From contig JAJTUP010000121.1 in the NCBI GenBank assembly GCA_021399435.1, positions 62,001-126,000 on the forward strand: DNA of 64,000 bases, in the 5' to 3' direction. A program made the position numbers and the translations under genes. Within the stretch, counting starts at the first letter, position 1. Each line of letters begins with the position of its first letter. The DNA is from Diaporthe sp. PMI_573 (lineage: Eukaryota > Ascomycota > Sordariomycetes > Diaporthales > Diaporthaceae). The notes below the pieces were generated by a model. It ran no database searches. It was not told the DNA's origin and saw only the letters and a list, made by a program, of their open reading frames with translations. Of this stretch, positions 32,900 through 42,075 are shown piece by piece.

Positions 32900-34465
32900 A
32901 TGGATTCATCTCGCCCGCCCAAGGACTCACCCGCAATCGCTCAAGCATCTTCCCCTTCAACCATCAATGCCTCGACATCGGGCCCTGCCAACACGTACAC
33001 AACAGTGCCTAAACTGCGGGATAGCTGCGTCGCATGCGCTGCCTCCAAAGTAAGATGTCATAGGCAAAAGCCATCCTGCTCAAAATGCGTCGCACGAGGC
33101 ATCCCGTGCAAGTATGTCAGGTCTAAGCGAGGAGGTCGCAACCCGGCTCCACGCGCAGAGTCGCAGGCGGACACGACGGGCAGCAGCACCGGCAGCAGTA
33201 CCAGCAGCAGAAAAGGCAGGGACAGTGGTGGTTCTGAGACCGGTACTTCCGTGGAGCGTGAATCACCACAGCTCGACCTCCCTCTCTCATCCGCCCGTTG
33301 GGTTGGCGGCGTGACAGTCCCGCCTGATCCTCCATTCCCGATGCCAACCACCATGTCGATGTTCATCAACACGAAATCTTCTTCCATCACAGTTTCAGAC
33401 CCATTGGGCCTGTCACCGTCAGTTGGTGGTCTCACCGGTCTGGAAAGTGATGCCGATGAATTTGTTTCTTCGGCGTCGAACTTTGACTATAGTGTCGACC
33501 TAGGGGATCTGGATCCATTCTCCATGGTCTTCAACGAACACTCGGATAATGAAATATCTCTATTGGGAAACCTGACAACGGCTTCTGATAGTAAAGCCTG
33601 CTCTCCACCCCTGTCTGTGACCGACCCTCAGTGCTCGGTCCGACCACCCTTCGGATTCAACAGCGACATCCTGCAAAACATCAACGCCACGGAACTGCAG
33701 GGATCGCCGTGCGAGTGTTCAACCCAGGCTGCCGCTCTGGTGAAACAGTACTTGACAGATCCATCCGTTATGTCGTCTCCATCCTCGGGAACGTCAACCC
33801 CAACCACCCAAATCCAACCGATCATCTTCCAGAACAAGCAAGCAATCGAGACTATCGAGGCCGTCTTGCAATGCTCTTGCTCTCGAGATTGCTATTTACT
33901 CGTAATGCTGTCTATGATCCTGCTTAAGGTCATGGACAGTTATGCGGAAGCGTCAAATAACAAGCACACAGCCTTCGGTCGGATCACAGTCAACACGAGG
34001 GCTAATGACATTGGAGGTGACGATGTCGACCAGAGAGGGAGCACTTCTAGTGACCAACACAAGAGCCTTGGAAGGTTGCGGCCGCTACAGACACCGTCAC
34101 CGGCCAGCTACGGCCATAAAAAACATAGTCCAATTAGCTTCAGCTCGGGATCCGAAAATGTAGGTTCGGCACGCAGCTCAATGCACATGGTCCTCAGCGA
34201 GTTACACCGACCACAGAGGCTGGTGAACCAATTATCAGAAAGGCTGAAGGCAGAGGAGACCAAGGGCAGTGGCTGCGATACAAGCAGCTCACACCGCGAG
34301 AGCGGCCTGGATAAGTGCTCCATCCTGGGCGGCGGCGCACACCCGTGCTCAAGCTTTCTATTCTCGGATTCTCTGCTGAGACAGCTCGGACTCGATCTGA
34401 GGAGGAGACTTCAGAACATATCCCAGGAGATAAGGCAGGCCCTGAAAAGAGAATGGATCGGATAA
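32900..34465 (+). CDS. AflR-like Zn(II)2Cys6 transcription activator
   Basis: The intact single frame gives 521 residues from the ATG at 32900. The binuclear zinc cluster is complete: C43-x2-C46-x6-C53-x6-C60-x2-C63-x6-C70, with the basic linker KYVRSKRGGRNP as in AflR. A Ser/Thr-rich middle follows, and the C-terminal part matches the AflR-type domain (CSRDCYLLVMLSMILLKVMD, later MVLSELHRPQRLVNQLSERL and LGLDLRRRLQ). Proteins of this family bind promoters of aromatic polyketide cluster genes and recruit AflS. Here the AflS-like neighbour upstream is broken, while the reductase downstream (35284) is intact and on the same strand. The target metabolite cannot be named, as other anthraquinone or naphthoquinone clusters use the same regulator type. 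Confidence 0.85.
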   Translation: MDSSRPPKDSPAIAQASSPSTINASTSGPANTYTTVPKLRDSCVACAASKVRCHRQKPSCSKCVARGIPCKYVRSKRGGRNPAPRAESQADTTGSSTGSSTSSRKGRDSGGSETGTSVERESPQLDLPLSSARWVGGVTVPPDPPFPMPTTMSMFINTKSSSITVSDPLGLSPSVGGLTGLESDADEFVSSASNFDYSVDLGDLDPFSMVFNEHSDNEISLLGNLTTASDSKACSPPLSVTDPQCSVRPPFGFNSDILQNINATELQGSPCECSTQAAALVKQYLTDPSVMSSPSSGTSTPTTQIQPIIFQNKQAIETIEAVLQCSCSRDCYLLVMLSMILLKVMDSYAEASNNKHTAFGRITVNTRANDIGGDDVDQRGSTSSDQHKSLGRLRPLQTPSPASYGHKKHSPISFSSGSENVGSARSSMHMVLSELHRPQRLVNQLSERLKAEETKGSGCDTSSSHRESGLDKCSILGGGAHPCSSFLFSDSLLRQLGLDLRRRLQNISQEIRQALKREWIG

Positions 34466-35283
34466 CAGATTTGTGGAACCAATATAGAAGGACCCTCAAG
34501 GGATTCCAGACCCACTTCATCTCTTTGAGTCCCCCGTTTGGACGCATATTCCTGACTTAGAAATAAACCAAGATTGAATAAAGTAAACCAATTGATCATT
34601 TGATAACTGAATCAGTGTCAACAAGAATAACCGTTTGAAAATGTGGCTTCATGTTACGGAATTGCAAGGCCCTCGTTGGACAGTTGGACAGTACAACCTG
34701 GCATCACAAATTAGGTCCCTCCCTACAACGTGAAGCTCACGACTAATTGAGCTATCGCTATCCCTAAAATATCTGTTCTCCCTTCGTTCTGGACCCATCA
34801 GGATATGCAATCTCCCACAGAGATTTCTCATTCGTAGACAGTTGACACCCGGTATGGAGACCCGTAGGAGATCACCCAATACCTCAGCGGCTACGAAAGC
34901 TTGAGCACCTATCGGGCGTAACATTCTTAACTCCGCATTACCCGGGGTCCGTACACAAGGACCAAGTACATTGCCTCGGCAACCATAATCTCACGGAATA
35001 CCGCCCGGGCTCGGCACGGGGGCACACTCGCTACATGCGGCGGGTATGCGATGAGACTGGAAGACCTCGGGGGGGACAAGACATTGAAGAACGGATTACA
35101 ATCGGTACAGCTACCACTCTCATGGAAGACTTCGGGTACCGGGGTCTTGGGGCAGCAACGAACATTTTTATAACAAATGAGTTTGAGCGTTCATTCCTAC
35201 AGAGTTCTGTCTCTCTGGACTGCACCTTTCCAATCATCGACATTTCTTTCCAGTCGTGTTCTTTTCTACATCCAGCAGCCATC
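34466..35283. other. Intergenic, promoter of the reductase gene
   Basis: No gene is recognised; only a short unsupported minus-strand frame at 34649-34924. Confidence 0.45.
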
Positions 35284-36273
35284 ATGGGATCCAACGTGCC
35301 TCACATACCTTTCCGCCTCGATGGCAAAGTGGCCCTCGTGACCGGTTCTGGCCGCGGAATTGGTGCCGCCATGGCGGTTGAGCTCGGCCGCTGCGGTGCG
35401 AAGGTTGTAGTCAACTACGCCAACTCGCGCGAGTCCGCTGAGAAGATGGTCGCCGACATCAAGAGCGTCGGTAGCGACGCCATCGCGGTCAAGGCCGATG
35501 TTAGACAGGTCTCCCAGACCACCAAGCTGATGGACGAGGCCGTCAGCCACTTTGGAGGACTGGACATTGTCTGCAGCAACTCGGGTGTTGTCAGCTTTGG
35601 CCACCAGGGTGAAGTCACTGAGGTTAGCTTGAGCCCCCCCCCGGGCACCGACCGTTCTTTCTTCTCTTTGTGGCCATCTATTTCTCTTCCTCCACCTAGG
35701 CACAGCCTTTGAAACTAATGGTTAAAAATGCACAAATAGGAAGAATTCGACCGCGTGTTTAGCCTGAACACGCGTGGTCAATTCTTTGTCGCTCGTGAAG
35801 CGTACCGCCACCTCAACGAGGGCGGGCGTATTATTCTTATGTCATCCAACACGGCCAAAGACTTCAGCGTACCTGAGCACTCGCTCTACTCGGGGTCGAA
35901 AGGCGCTATTGACTCCTTTGTTCGTGTTTTCGCCAAGGACTGTGGCCACAAGAAGATTACGGTGAACGCCGTAGCACCTGGCGGCACTGTCACCGATATG
36001 TTCCATGAAGTGTCACGGCATTACATCCCGAACGGGGAGAAATACTCGGCAGAGGAGCGACAACAGGTAAGTGCCCCTGGTATATCCCAGATGAACCAAG
36101 ACCATTCTGTCGTCTGGTTTGCTAATGGAATGGCTTAGATGGCCGCACATGCCTCGCCTCTAGTCCGAAATGGGTATCCTGTGGACATTGCACGCGTGGT
36201 ATGCTTCTTGGCCAGTAACGAGGCTGAATGGGTCAACGGCAAGATCATCACCCTGGACGGAGGTGCTGCGTAA
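35284..36273 (+). CDS. Short-chain reductase of the AflM / hydroxynaphthalene-reductase type
   Basis: Three exons, 35284-35622, 35740-36066 and 36139-36273, encode 266 residues; the introns are 117 and 72 bp with GTTAGC and GTAAGT donors and TAG acceptors. The NADPH site is TGSGRGIG (residues 20-27), and the catalytic residues are Ser148/149, Tyr163 and Lys167 (YSGSK). The usual NAG motif reads NSG. Length and sequence ([21 protein letters not shown]) fit versicolorin reductase and tri-/tetrahydroxynaphthalene reductase, which reduce polyhydroxylated aromatic ketides using NADPH. These two activities cannot be told apart from sequence alone. The gene follows the AflR-like activator on the same strand and is probably its target. 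No lesions are seen. Confidence 0.85.
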
Positions 36274-36702
36274 AATCAAGACGGAGTGATATGCTTGTGG
36301 TGGCAAGGTATATTATTGGTAGAAATTAGCTTGATATATACATACAAGTTGGTGAACAAAACAGTGCAAAATGGGAGTCATTCACTACGTCCGAGTCTAT
36401 TTCGCAGCTTCTCTGCCTTTGGTGCCCCTCAATATCTACAAATATGGCCAAAGTCTAGGTCGCCCCGAGTTCAAGTAAGACAACACTGTGCACATTTAAC
36501 CACTGAAAGCTGCATAGACCGGGCTCTATGCTCTTCGCTGGCTCGAATTACGAATTTCTATCTCCTACACTAACGAAGCTGCTTCAGCTCTGCAGCGCGG
36601 GATAACTGGTTTCCACCAGGAGGTTCATGGCAGTCAGGAGCGTGAGAAGGACTCGGAATGCTACGTATTAAACTATTGATGTACTCTACTAGTAGTGGCA
36701 CA
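36274..36702. other. Intergenic, nothing recognised
   Basis: Stretch between the reductase gene and the HMG-CoA reductase fragment. No gene is seen. Confidence 0.45.
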
Positions 36703-37073
36703 TTAACCATATCGGATTCTCAGTGCTTCGGGGTGCCGGCACTAAGGCCAGTGTTCAAATGTACCACCGACCGCCTGCATCTGATCCAAAAGATTGCTAA
36801 AGATGGAGGGATTCGCAGCGGTCAGTTTGGTTCGAACATCAACACGGCCAACATCCTAGCAGCAATGTTCATTGCGACTGGGCAGGACGCAGGGAGTGTG
36901 GCAGAAGCATCGTGGAGCCATTTAACCTCCGAGTTAGATGATGAGACAAAAGACCTGAGGATGACCCTTTATTTTCCTTCCCTGCCGGTCGGCACAGTCG
37001 ATGGTGGTACAGGATATGCAACCCAGAAGGAGGCGCTTCAGTTGGTCAAATGTGCCGCGCCAGGTATGAAGGG
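36703..37073 (+). pseudogene. Fragment of HMG-CoA reductase, cut by hAT-3
   Basis: About 120 codons match the NADPH-binding and catalytic-Asp region of the HMG-CoA reductase at 57395-58549 (FGSNINTANILAAMFIATGQ, then D, and VAEASWSHLTSELDDETKD). Over the last 82 residues I count 13 differences between the copies. Similarity stops at MKG (37073), exactly where the hAT-3 terminal region begins. The upstream catalytic Glu and Lys regions and the downstream catalytic His are absent, and nothing HMGR-like reappears on the far side of hAT-3. It is dead. Confidence 0.85.
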
Positions 37074-37096
37074 TCAAGGACCGCAACCACCCCACG

Positions 37097-37234
37097 AAAC
37101 CCACCACCCACTCCCACCGTGGGTGACCCACCCCACCGCCCACCCACCCACGAGGACCTTGAAATCTTTGTCATCCACCCCACCCCACCCCACGGAAGGG
37201 TCACCCACGGTGGGTTTTGGTGGGTGGTGGGTTT
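37097..37234. repeat. Foldback repeat in the left end of hAT-3
   Basis: The arm 37097-37129 (starting AAACCCACCACCCA) is the inverted match of 37198-37234 apart from a 4-base gap. The spacer is about 68 bp. It could form a strong hairpin. It may be the subterminal array of hAT-3 or a small separate foldback element. Confidence 0.7.
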
Positions 37235-37438
37235 AGAGGGTAGTATTTACCCTATCCAGTGTAGGATCGGGCAGGGACAGGCTTATGTTTTAACTTCACA
37301 AGTATTATTTTATGGGGTTTCGGGTTTACATGCCGGTATATATACTATCCTAAGGCCCGCCCCTGAGACTGAAGCAGTTCTTCATCGAAATCATAAACGC
37401 GCCCCGCCACTTTGCTGTGTTTCTATCCCGCCATCGTA

Positions 37439-40106
37439 ATGAGCGACAACGTCCCCCTCTCGCCTCAAACATCTACTGCTATTCACTCATCCTCCTCCCC
37501 AGCGCCATTTGCTCCCAGTATCTCGGAGGATGAAGCTGTCACAAGGCTTGGCCGCTATTTCCCAGGCTTCCTCTTCACCGAGGCCAGCCGGAAGACTACA
37601 GCTTGGATCTGGGAACACGGCTATGACATGACTAAACAGGATTCTGATGATCGCAGATGGATTTGCCGCTACTGTATTGCGAAGATTTCTCGCAAGCCCC
37701 AGTCGTACCAGTTTGCCGCTGTATACCACGGAATGGATCACATCTATCGCGATCATCAGGTACGCGCGCCATCTCTAGCTAAAGCTAAAAGCCGGTTAGA
37801 GAAAGCCGATGATTCTCGCAACCACAGCTCTACGATACGAGGCGAGAAGAGACAGCGGTCCATGACCGAGGCTCTCGGTCAAATCAATGCTACCAATCCT
37901 GCAGAGCAGCGGATCGCTAATACGTACCTCAAGACCTTCGACCGAGGGCACTTCCAGATGCTGCTCACAAGATATATCATCAATAGTCACAAGCCCTTTT
38001 CTGACGCCGAGAATCCAGACCTCCGCAGGATCTTCGAATATCTCAACCCAGCAGTCGGATCTCACAATGCGCACCTCACAGCTAATACTATACGCGCCAA
38101 GGCCATTGCAGCGTGGACCACATACAAGAAGACTATTACAAAGGTACTAGCTGATGCCCCCGGCTTGATTCATATCTCATACGATGGCTGGACTGCCCCT
38201 AACAAGATTCCATTGTACGGGGTTGCCTGCTTCTTCCGCGACGAATTTGGCCGGCCGCACAAGCTTATTTTGGGCGTGCCGGAAATTTCTGCGCGCCACA
38301 CTGGCGAAAACATCGCCGAGGAGGTCTACCGCGTTCTGGATGCTTTTGGCATCTCAAAAAAGGTTGGCTACGCTATACTGGATAACGCTGACAATATGGA
38401 CACTTCAATGGACGAGCTGGAGACTCTCCTCGACTGGGAGGAAGGTGAGGGCAAGGAGCGTCGTGGCCGCTGCTTCGGGCACATACTCAACCTCTCTGCC
38501 AAGGCCCTGTTGTTTGGGAACTTTGTTAAAGCAATTGAAGATGAGGCTACCGGCGCATCAATACTCTCAGAGAGAGAGTGGAAAAACTGGGTGAAGTGAG
38601 GTCCAGTAGGTAAGCTATATCGTCGTCTCTATACATGTTCCCTTTCCGACTCTTCATGGCCACACACGCACACGCACCCAAATGTATATACAGATATACT
38701 TATATATGGGTTTTTTTATAGGGAAACTTCATAATTTCGTCTACGATATCCATAACAGCCACCACATCTCCTTCTGGCTCCGCCATCTGCAACAACAAGA
38801 GGAGGTACGGCCGCTCAAGTGTGTTCGAGACAACGATACTCGTTGGTTGTCTCAGCTATATATGATCCGTCGAGCGCTTAAGCTGCGCAAATATCTCGAC
38901 CGTGTTCTCTTTGAATACGGACCGGAGTGGAGGGAAGAGAATACTACCACGAGAGGTACTCTCAAGTCCGGAAAGAAAACGCCTCGCATTCTTCTTGAAG
39001 AGGGTAAACTAACAGATAACGATTGGATTGCCCTCGAGCGCTTGGAAAAGATGCTCCAACACTATGAGACAGTCGTTAAGACCCTTGAGGGTGATGGTCA
39101 GGTCCGTCGCCGGCGCCATGGGTATGAGGGTTCATACGGCAACATATGGGATGTGGTCTTGGGCATGGAGAAGATCCTGGGAATGCTCGAGAAGGAGAAA
39201 AGAGAGGCGGACACATTTCCTGACCCAGAACAATTCCGGATTGGTGTTAATTTGGCCTGGGAAAAGCTAGAAAAGTATTACAAAAGTGAGTAATTCCATG
39301 CTGCGTTCTCCTTCTCATCTGCGACTTTCCATCTAGCTAACTACTTGTTCACAGAACTAGACGACACGGCAATATATTACGCTGCACTGGCACTTAATCC
39401 TGGCTACCGATGGAGTTGGTTCCAGGACAGATGGAGGGACAATCCCGACTGGGTTGAACGTGCTATGGGCACGGTCCAAGATATTTGGGATCGGAAGTAT
39501 AAACATAAAGAGCAGAGACCGGTCTCGTCGACCTCGTCGTCGCCGTCTCTAGGAGACAAGCGACCCATCTACCACGATCCATTCGAGCATGATGCCTTCA
39601 AGAAACGCGCTGTAGAGGAGCGGTCACAAGCGCGGGCTGTCCGCGTTGCCAGTGGAAACGACGAGTATAGTACCTGGTGTGCGGATGAGACACAGAAAAT
39701 GGCATATTGCCCTGATCCCATCCAGTACTGGTATGGACTCCGCTTCCAGTATCCCCGCTTATCAGAAATGGCACTGGATTTCCTCACTGTCCAGCCCATG
39801 AGTGCCGAGTGCGAGAGACTTTTCTCAGCGGGCAGGCGATTGATTACACAACAGAGGCACAATCTCGATGCTATGATTGTTGGTATATGTATGTGCCTAC
39901 GCTCATGGTATCGCTCCGGTCTTATCCCAGAGCTGGATACCGGACTGGTTGATAAAATGGAGACAGCGACTGTGGATGCCCTTATGAATCTCTCAGAAGA
40001 CGGGGGACAGCAGCGGAAGGCGGCGACGGTTTGGCTAGATGAACCAGAGGAAGCATTTGGAACGGATGAGAGTGACAACATAGCAGAGATCCCTGTGGTA
40101 GATTAG
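37439..40106 (+). pseudogene. hAT transposase of hAT-3, one premature stop
   Basis: Three exons (37439-38609, 38722-39285, 39355-40106) are joined across introns of 112 and 69 bp with GTAAGC and GTGAGT donors. The product of about 830 residues has a BED-like finger (WICRYC ... H), the catalytic core (ISYDGWTAPN and AILDNADNMDTS), CFGHILNLSAKALLF, DNDTRWLSQLYMIRRALKLR and the C-terminal CERLFSAGRRL. The only lesion is a TGA at 38597-38599, where the hAT-2 enzyme has an arginine, so CGA-to-TGA is likely. It is otherwise complete and close to hAT-2, with which it shares family and domain order but not introns. Confidence 0.88.
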
Positions 40107-40140
40107 GATACACCAAAATACGATCTGCGCTGTATCAAAG

Positions 40141-40872
40141 TCACAGATTCATCGAGTTTCGACTCCACAATAAAGTTCGGCAGGTTAGATCTTCAGGGCA
40201 TTCAAACGAGATATGAAAAGAAGCCCTTCTAAACGTATTTATTTCAGAGCTTGATGCTTCGAGGTTCAGCCAAATCATATACTTGCTGTGTGCCGAGCAA
40301 GCCTCACCGATGGACTTGATCAAGTCGCTGGAAGCTTTGCTGAGAATCTCGTCATTACGAAGGACTCTTTCCATTTGCCCCACCCCTGGAGGCAAATCCA
40401 TTATTGGGGGACACAATTTCTCAAAACTCGCAATCTCATCACTGTCCTCCAAAGCCTGAATTACAGACCCAATCTTCTTCAGAATCTGCCGCTTTGGTCT
40501 CGACTTTATGTGATCGGTATCGCCACGGGAGTGAGTATAGAGCCGGATCGCCCCACGTTTCATCAAAATGACGGCCTTCTCAACTTTGACATGAATTTCA
40601 CCAAGCACAATTCGCACCTGATCTGCAGCTGAATCATCGTCGGCATCATGACCAGGCATGGCGTCCATGGCTTCCCCATCGCTCATGACCAACAACATTG
40701 CGGAGCGGAGTGATTTGAAATTGACCCCAAATATGTCACGCTGCTTCTGCGCATCCTTCTTGACTTTCTGAAAAGCCAATTGCTGCCCCAGTTCCAGAAT
40801 ATCCTTCCACTGCTGGTCTGAGGATCCCGTACTCCAACCGCTTTTCGCTTTGGTGTCTAGTATAATTCCCAT
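40141..40872 (-). CDS. Hypothetical protein, 243 residues
   Basis: The single frame runs from an ATG at 40872 to a TGA at 40141. The sequence is that of a soluble, mostly helical protein with alternating charged residues (for example DQVRIVLGEIHVKVEKAVIL and KRQILKKIGSVIQALEDSDE). No motif, signal peptide or membrane segment is seen. I do not recognise the family. Its 3' end abuts the truncated right side of hAT-3 within 35 bp, so the original C-terminus could have been altered. Its regular composition supports a real gene. Confidence 0.5.
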   Translation of the reverse strand: MGIILDTKAKSGWSTGSSDQQWKDILELGQQLAFQKVKKDAQKQRDIFGVNFKSLRSAMLLVMSDGEAMDAMPGHDADDDSAADQVRIVLGEIHVKVEKAVILMKRGAIRLYTHSRGDTDHIKSRPKRQILKKIGSVIQALEDSDEIASFEKLCPPIMDLPPGVGQMERVLRNDEILSKASSDLIKSIGEACSAHSKYMIWLNLEASSSEINTFRRASFHISFECPEDLTCRTLLWSRNSMNL

Positions 40873-41139
40873 GCGAATAGCTTCAAAATTGAATTGATTG
40901 CGTGTAAGTGAAGTTCAGCAGTTTGTGTGTAAAAGGTGTGGTATGGTAGGTCAAAGGCTTGTTAATGTTAACTAGCTAGCCGTCTACCGCAAGGGCATTA
41001 AACATTATCCGATTCGTCGTCTATATGTCCTCCTCGTCGTCAAGGAGGAGTAGGTCGTCACGGGTTTGGGCTTGCAGGAAGGTGTCGGAATGTTGAAGGG
41101 GCTGGGGCAGTTCCCCGTGTTGGCGGTGAGGTCGGTGAT

Positions 41140-41470
41140 CCGACCGAGATGATCTGTATTGAACGCGGATATTTGCGCCCAAAATCATGACTAATCAGCG
41201 CTGTAGCCAATCATATCACGCCATTTACCCAGCCCGGACCACCCAACCCGGTGCGTTTTGCAGCCCAGTGCAGCGTCAAGACGCGTGCCGGCTCTTTCTT
41301 CTCTTCGCACCAACCTCAACGCATCGTGAGATCAATTAAATGACTATCAGAATCGATTATCTTGGTATCAAAAACCTACTCTAGCTGGTTAGATTCTGTA
41401 TTTAAGTCGTTGTTGCGATGGCCCTGATCCCCGATTACTCGGGTCGTGAGCCGGAATGGCTGGCAGACTG
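41140..41470 (+). repeat. Repeat unit R, copy 1 (unfilled pogo site)
   Basis: Upstream region and first codons of the ORF at 41418. It is similar to 50539-50870 (shared pieces include AGCCAATCA, CGCCATTTACCC, GGTTAGAT and the start of the ORF). It contains GCGGATATTTGCG at 41165-41177, matching the two flanks of the pogo element in copy 2 but without the element. Confidence 0.65.
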
Positions 41471-41663
41471 TCACAAATGGAACGCCAACATCACGGCTAC
41501 AAACTATCGCCAATTAGCATTTTCTAACCCTCCGACGTGCTTAAGACTCTTCAACGACGGATACAATACACTTGACGACCTGAAGGCCGATTTGGATAAG
41601 GCTACGACTAACGCTGGTTGGTTGACAGTTAAGTATCATGTGAAGGAAAACTACACGAACAGA
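41418..41663 (+). pseudogene. Unknown gene, 5' part, interrupted by hAT-4
   Basis: From the ATG at 41418 about 82 codons read like a real protein start (MALIPDYSGREPEWLADC, later YNTLDDLKADLDKATTNAGW) before the left end of hAT-4 is reached at 41664. No continuation is seen beyond hAT-4. The same 5' region recurs at 50.8 kb, where the start codon is changed (ATA) and the frame stops soon after, so the gene belongs to a repeated family. Function is unknown. Confidence 0.4.
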
Positions 41664-42075
41664 CATGGCTATATGAATATTCAAATAAGGTCTTATATGA
41701 ATATGCATGAATATATTCATATTCATATCCATATAATATATGAATATAATATGTACTTACGTATCTATATTCATGCATATTCATATAAGGGAGGCGTCCT
41801 GATTGGCTCAAATTAGATCTGGGCCTACGGAGCCGTTGTGTTGAAGAACTTGCTTTTTGAGAGACATAGGTGATACCAACCTCTGACGGGAAGTCCGGAC
41901 TTCCGGGCTGCCGGTCTAAACAGCCCGTTTGAACAGCTGGAAGACCTTCCGGTTTGATCAAATGTATGACCCTTTGGTCTGATGTGACACTCTCCAACTA
42001 CACTTCATGCCAGAACCAATCTCCCTACCCGACAATCTCTTGATTAGGTCTTAAAGAAAACCCTTCAGTTAACGC

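Larger units (their letters stand above)
37074..40140 (+). mobile_element. hAT-3: hAT-family transposon, right terminus not found
   Basis: The left part (37074-37240) is packed with ACCCACC/GGTGGGT words in both orientations, the kind of subterminal array seen in the other hAT elements here, and the transposase frame follows. The left limit is taken from the break in HMG-CoA reductase similarity. No inverted match to the left end (CAAGGACCGCAACCAC) lies between the transposase stop (40106) and the neighbouring gene (40141), so the right end appears to be missing. Confidence 0.7.

Noticed and set aside
30630..36273. Calling the locus an aflatoxin or sterigmatocystin cluster
   Set aside because: The same regulator and reductase types occur in other aromatic polyketide pathways and no pathway-specific enzyme is visible.
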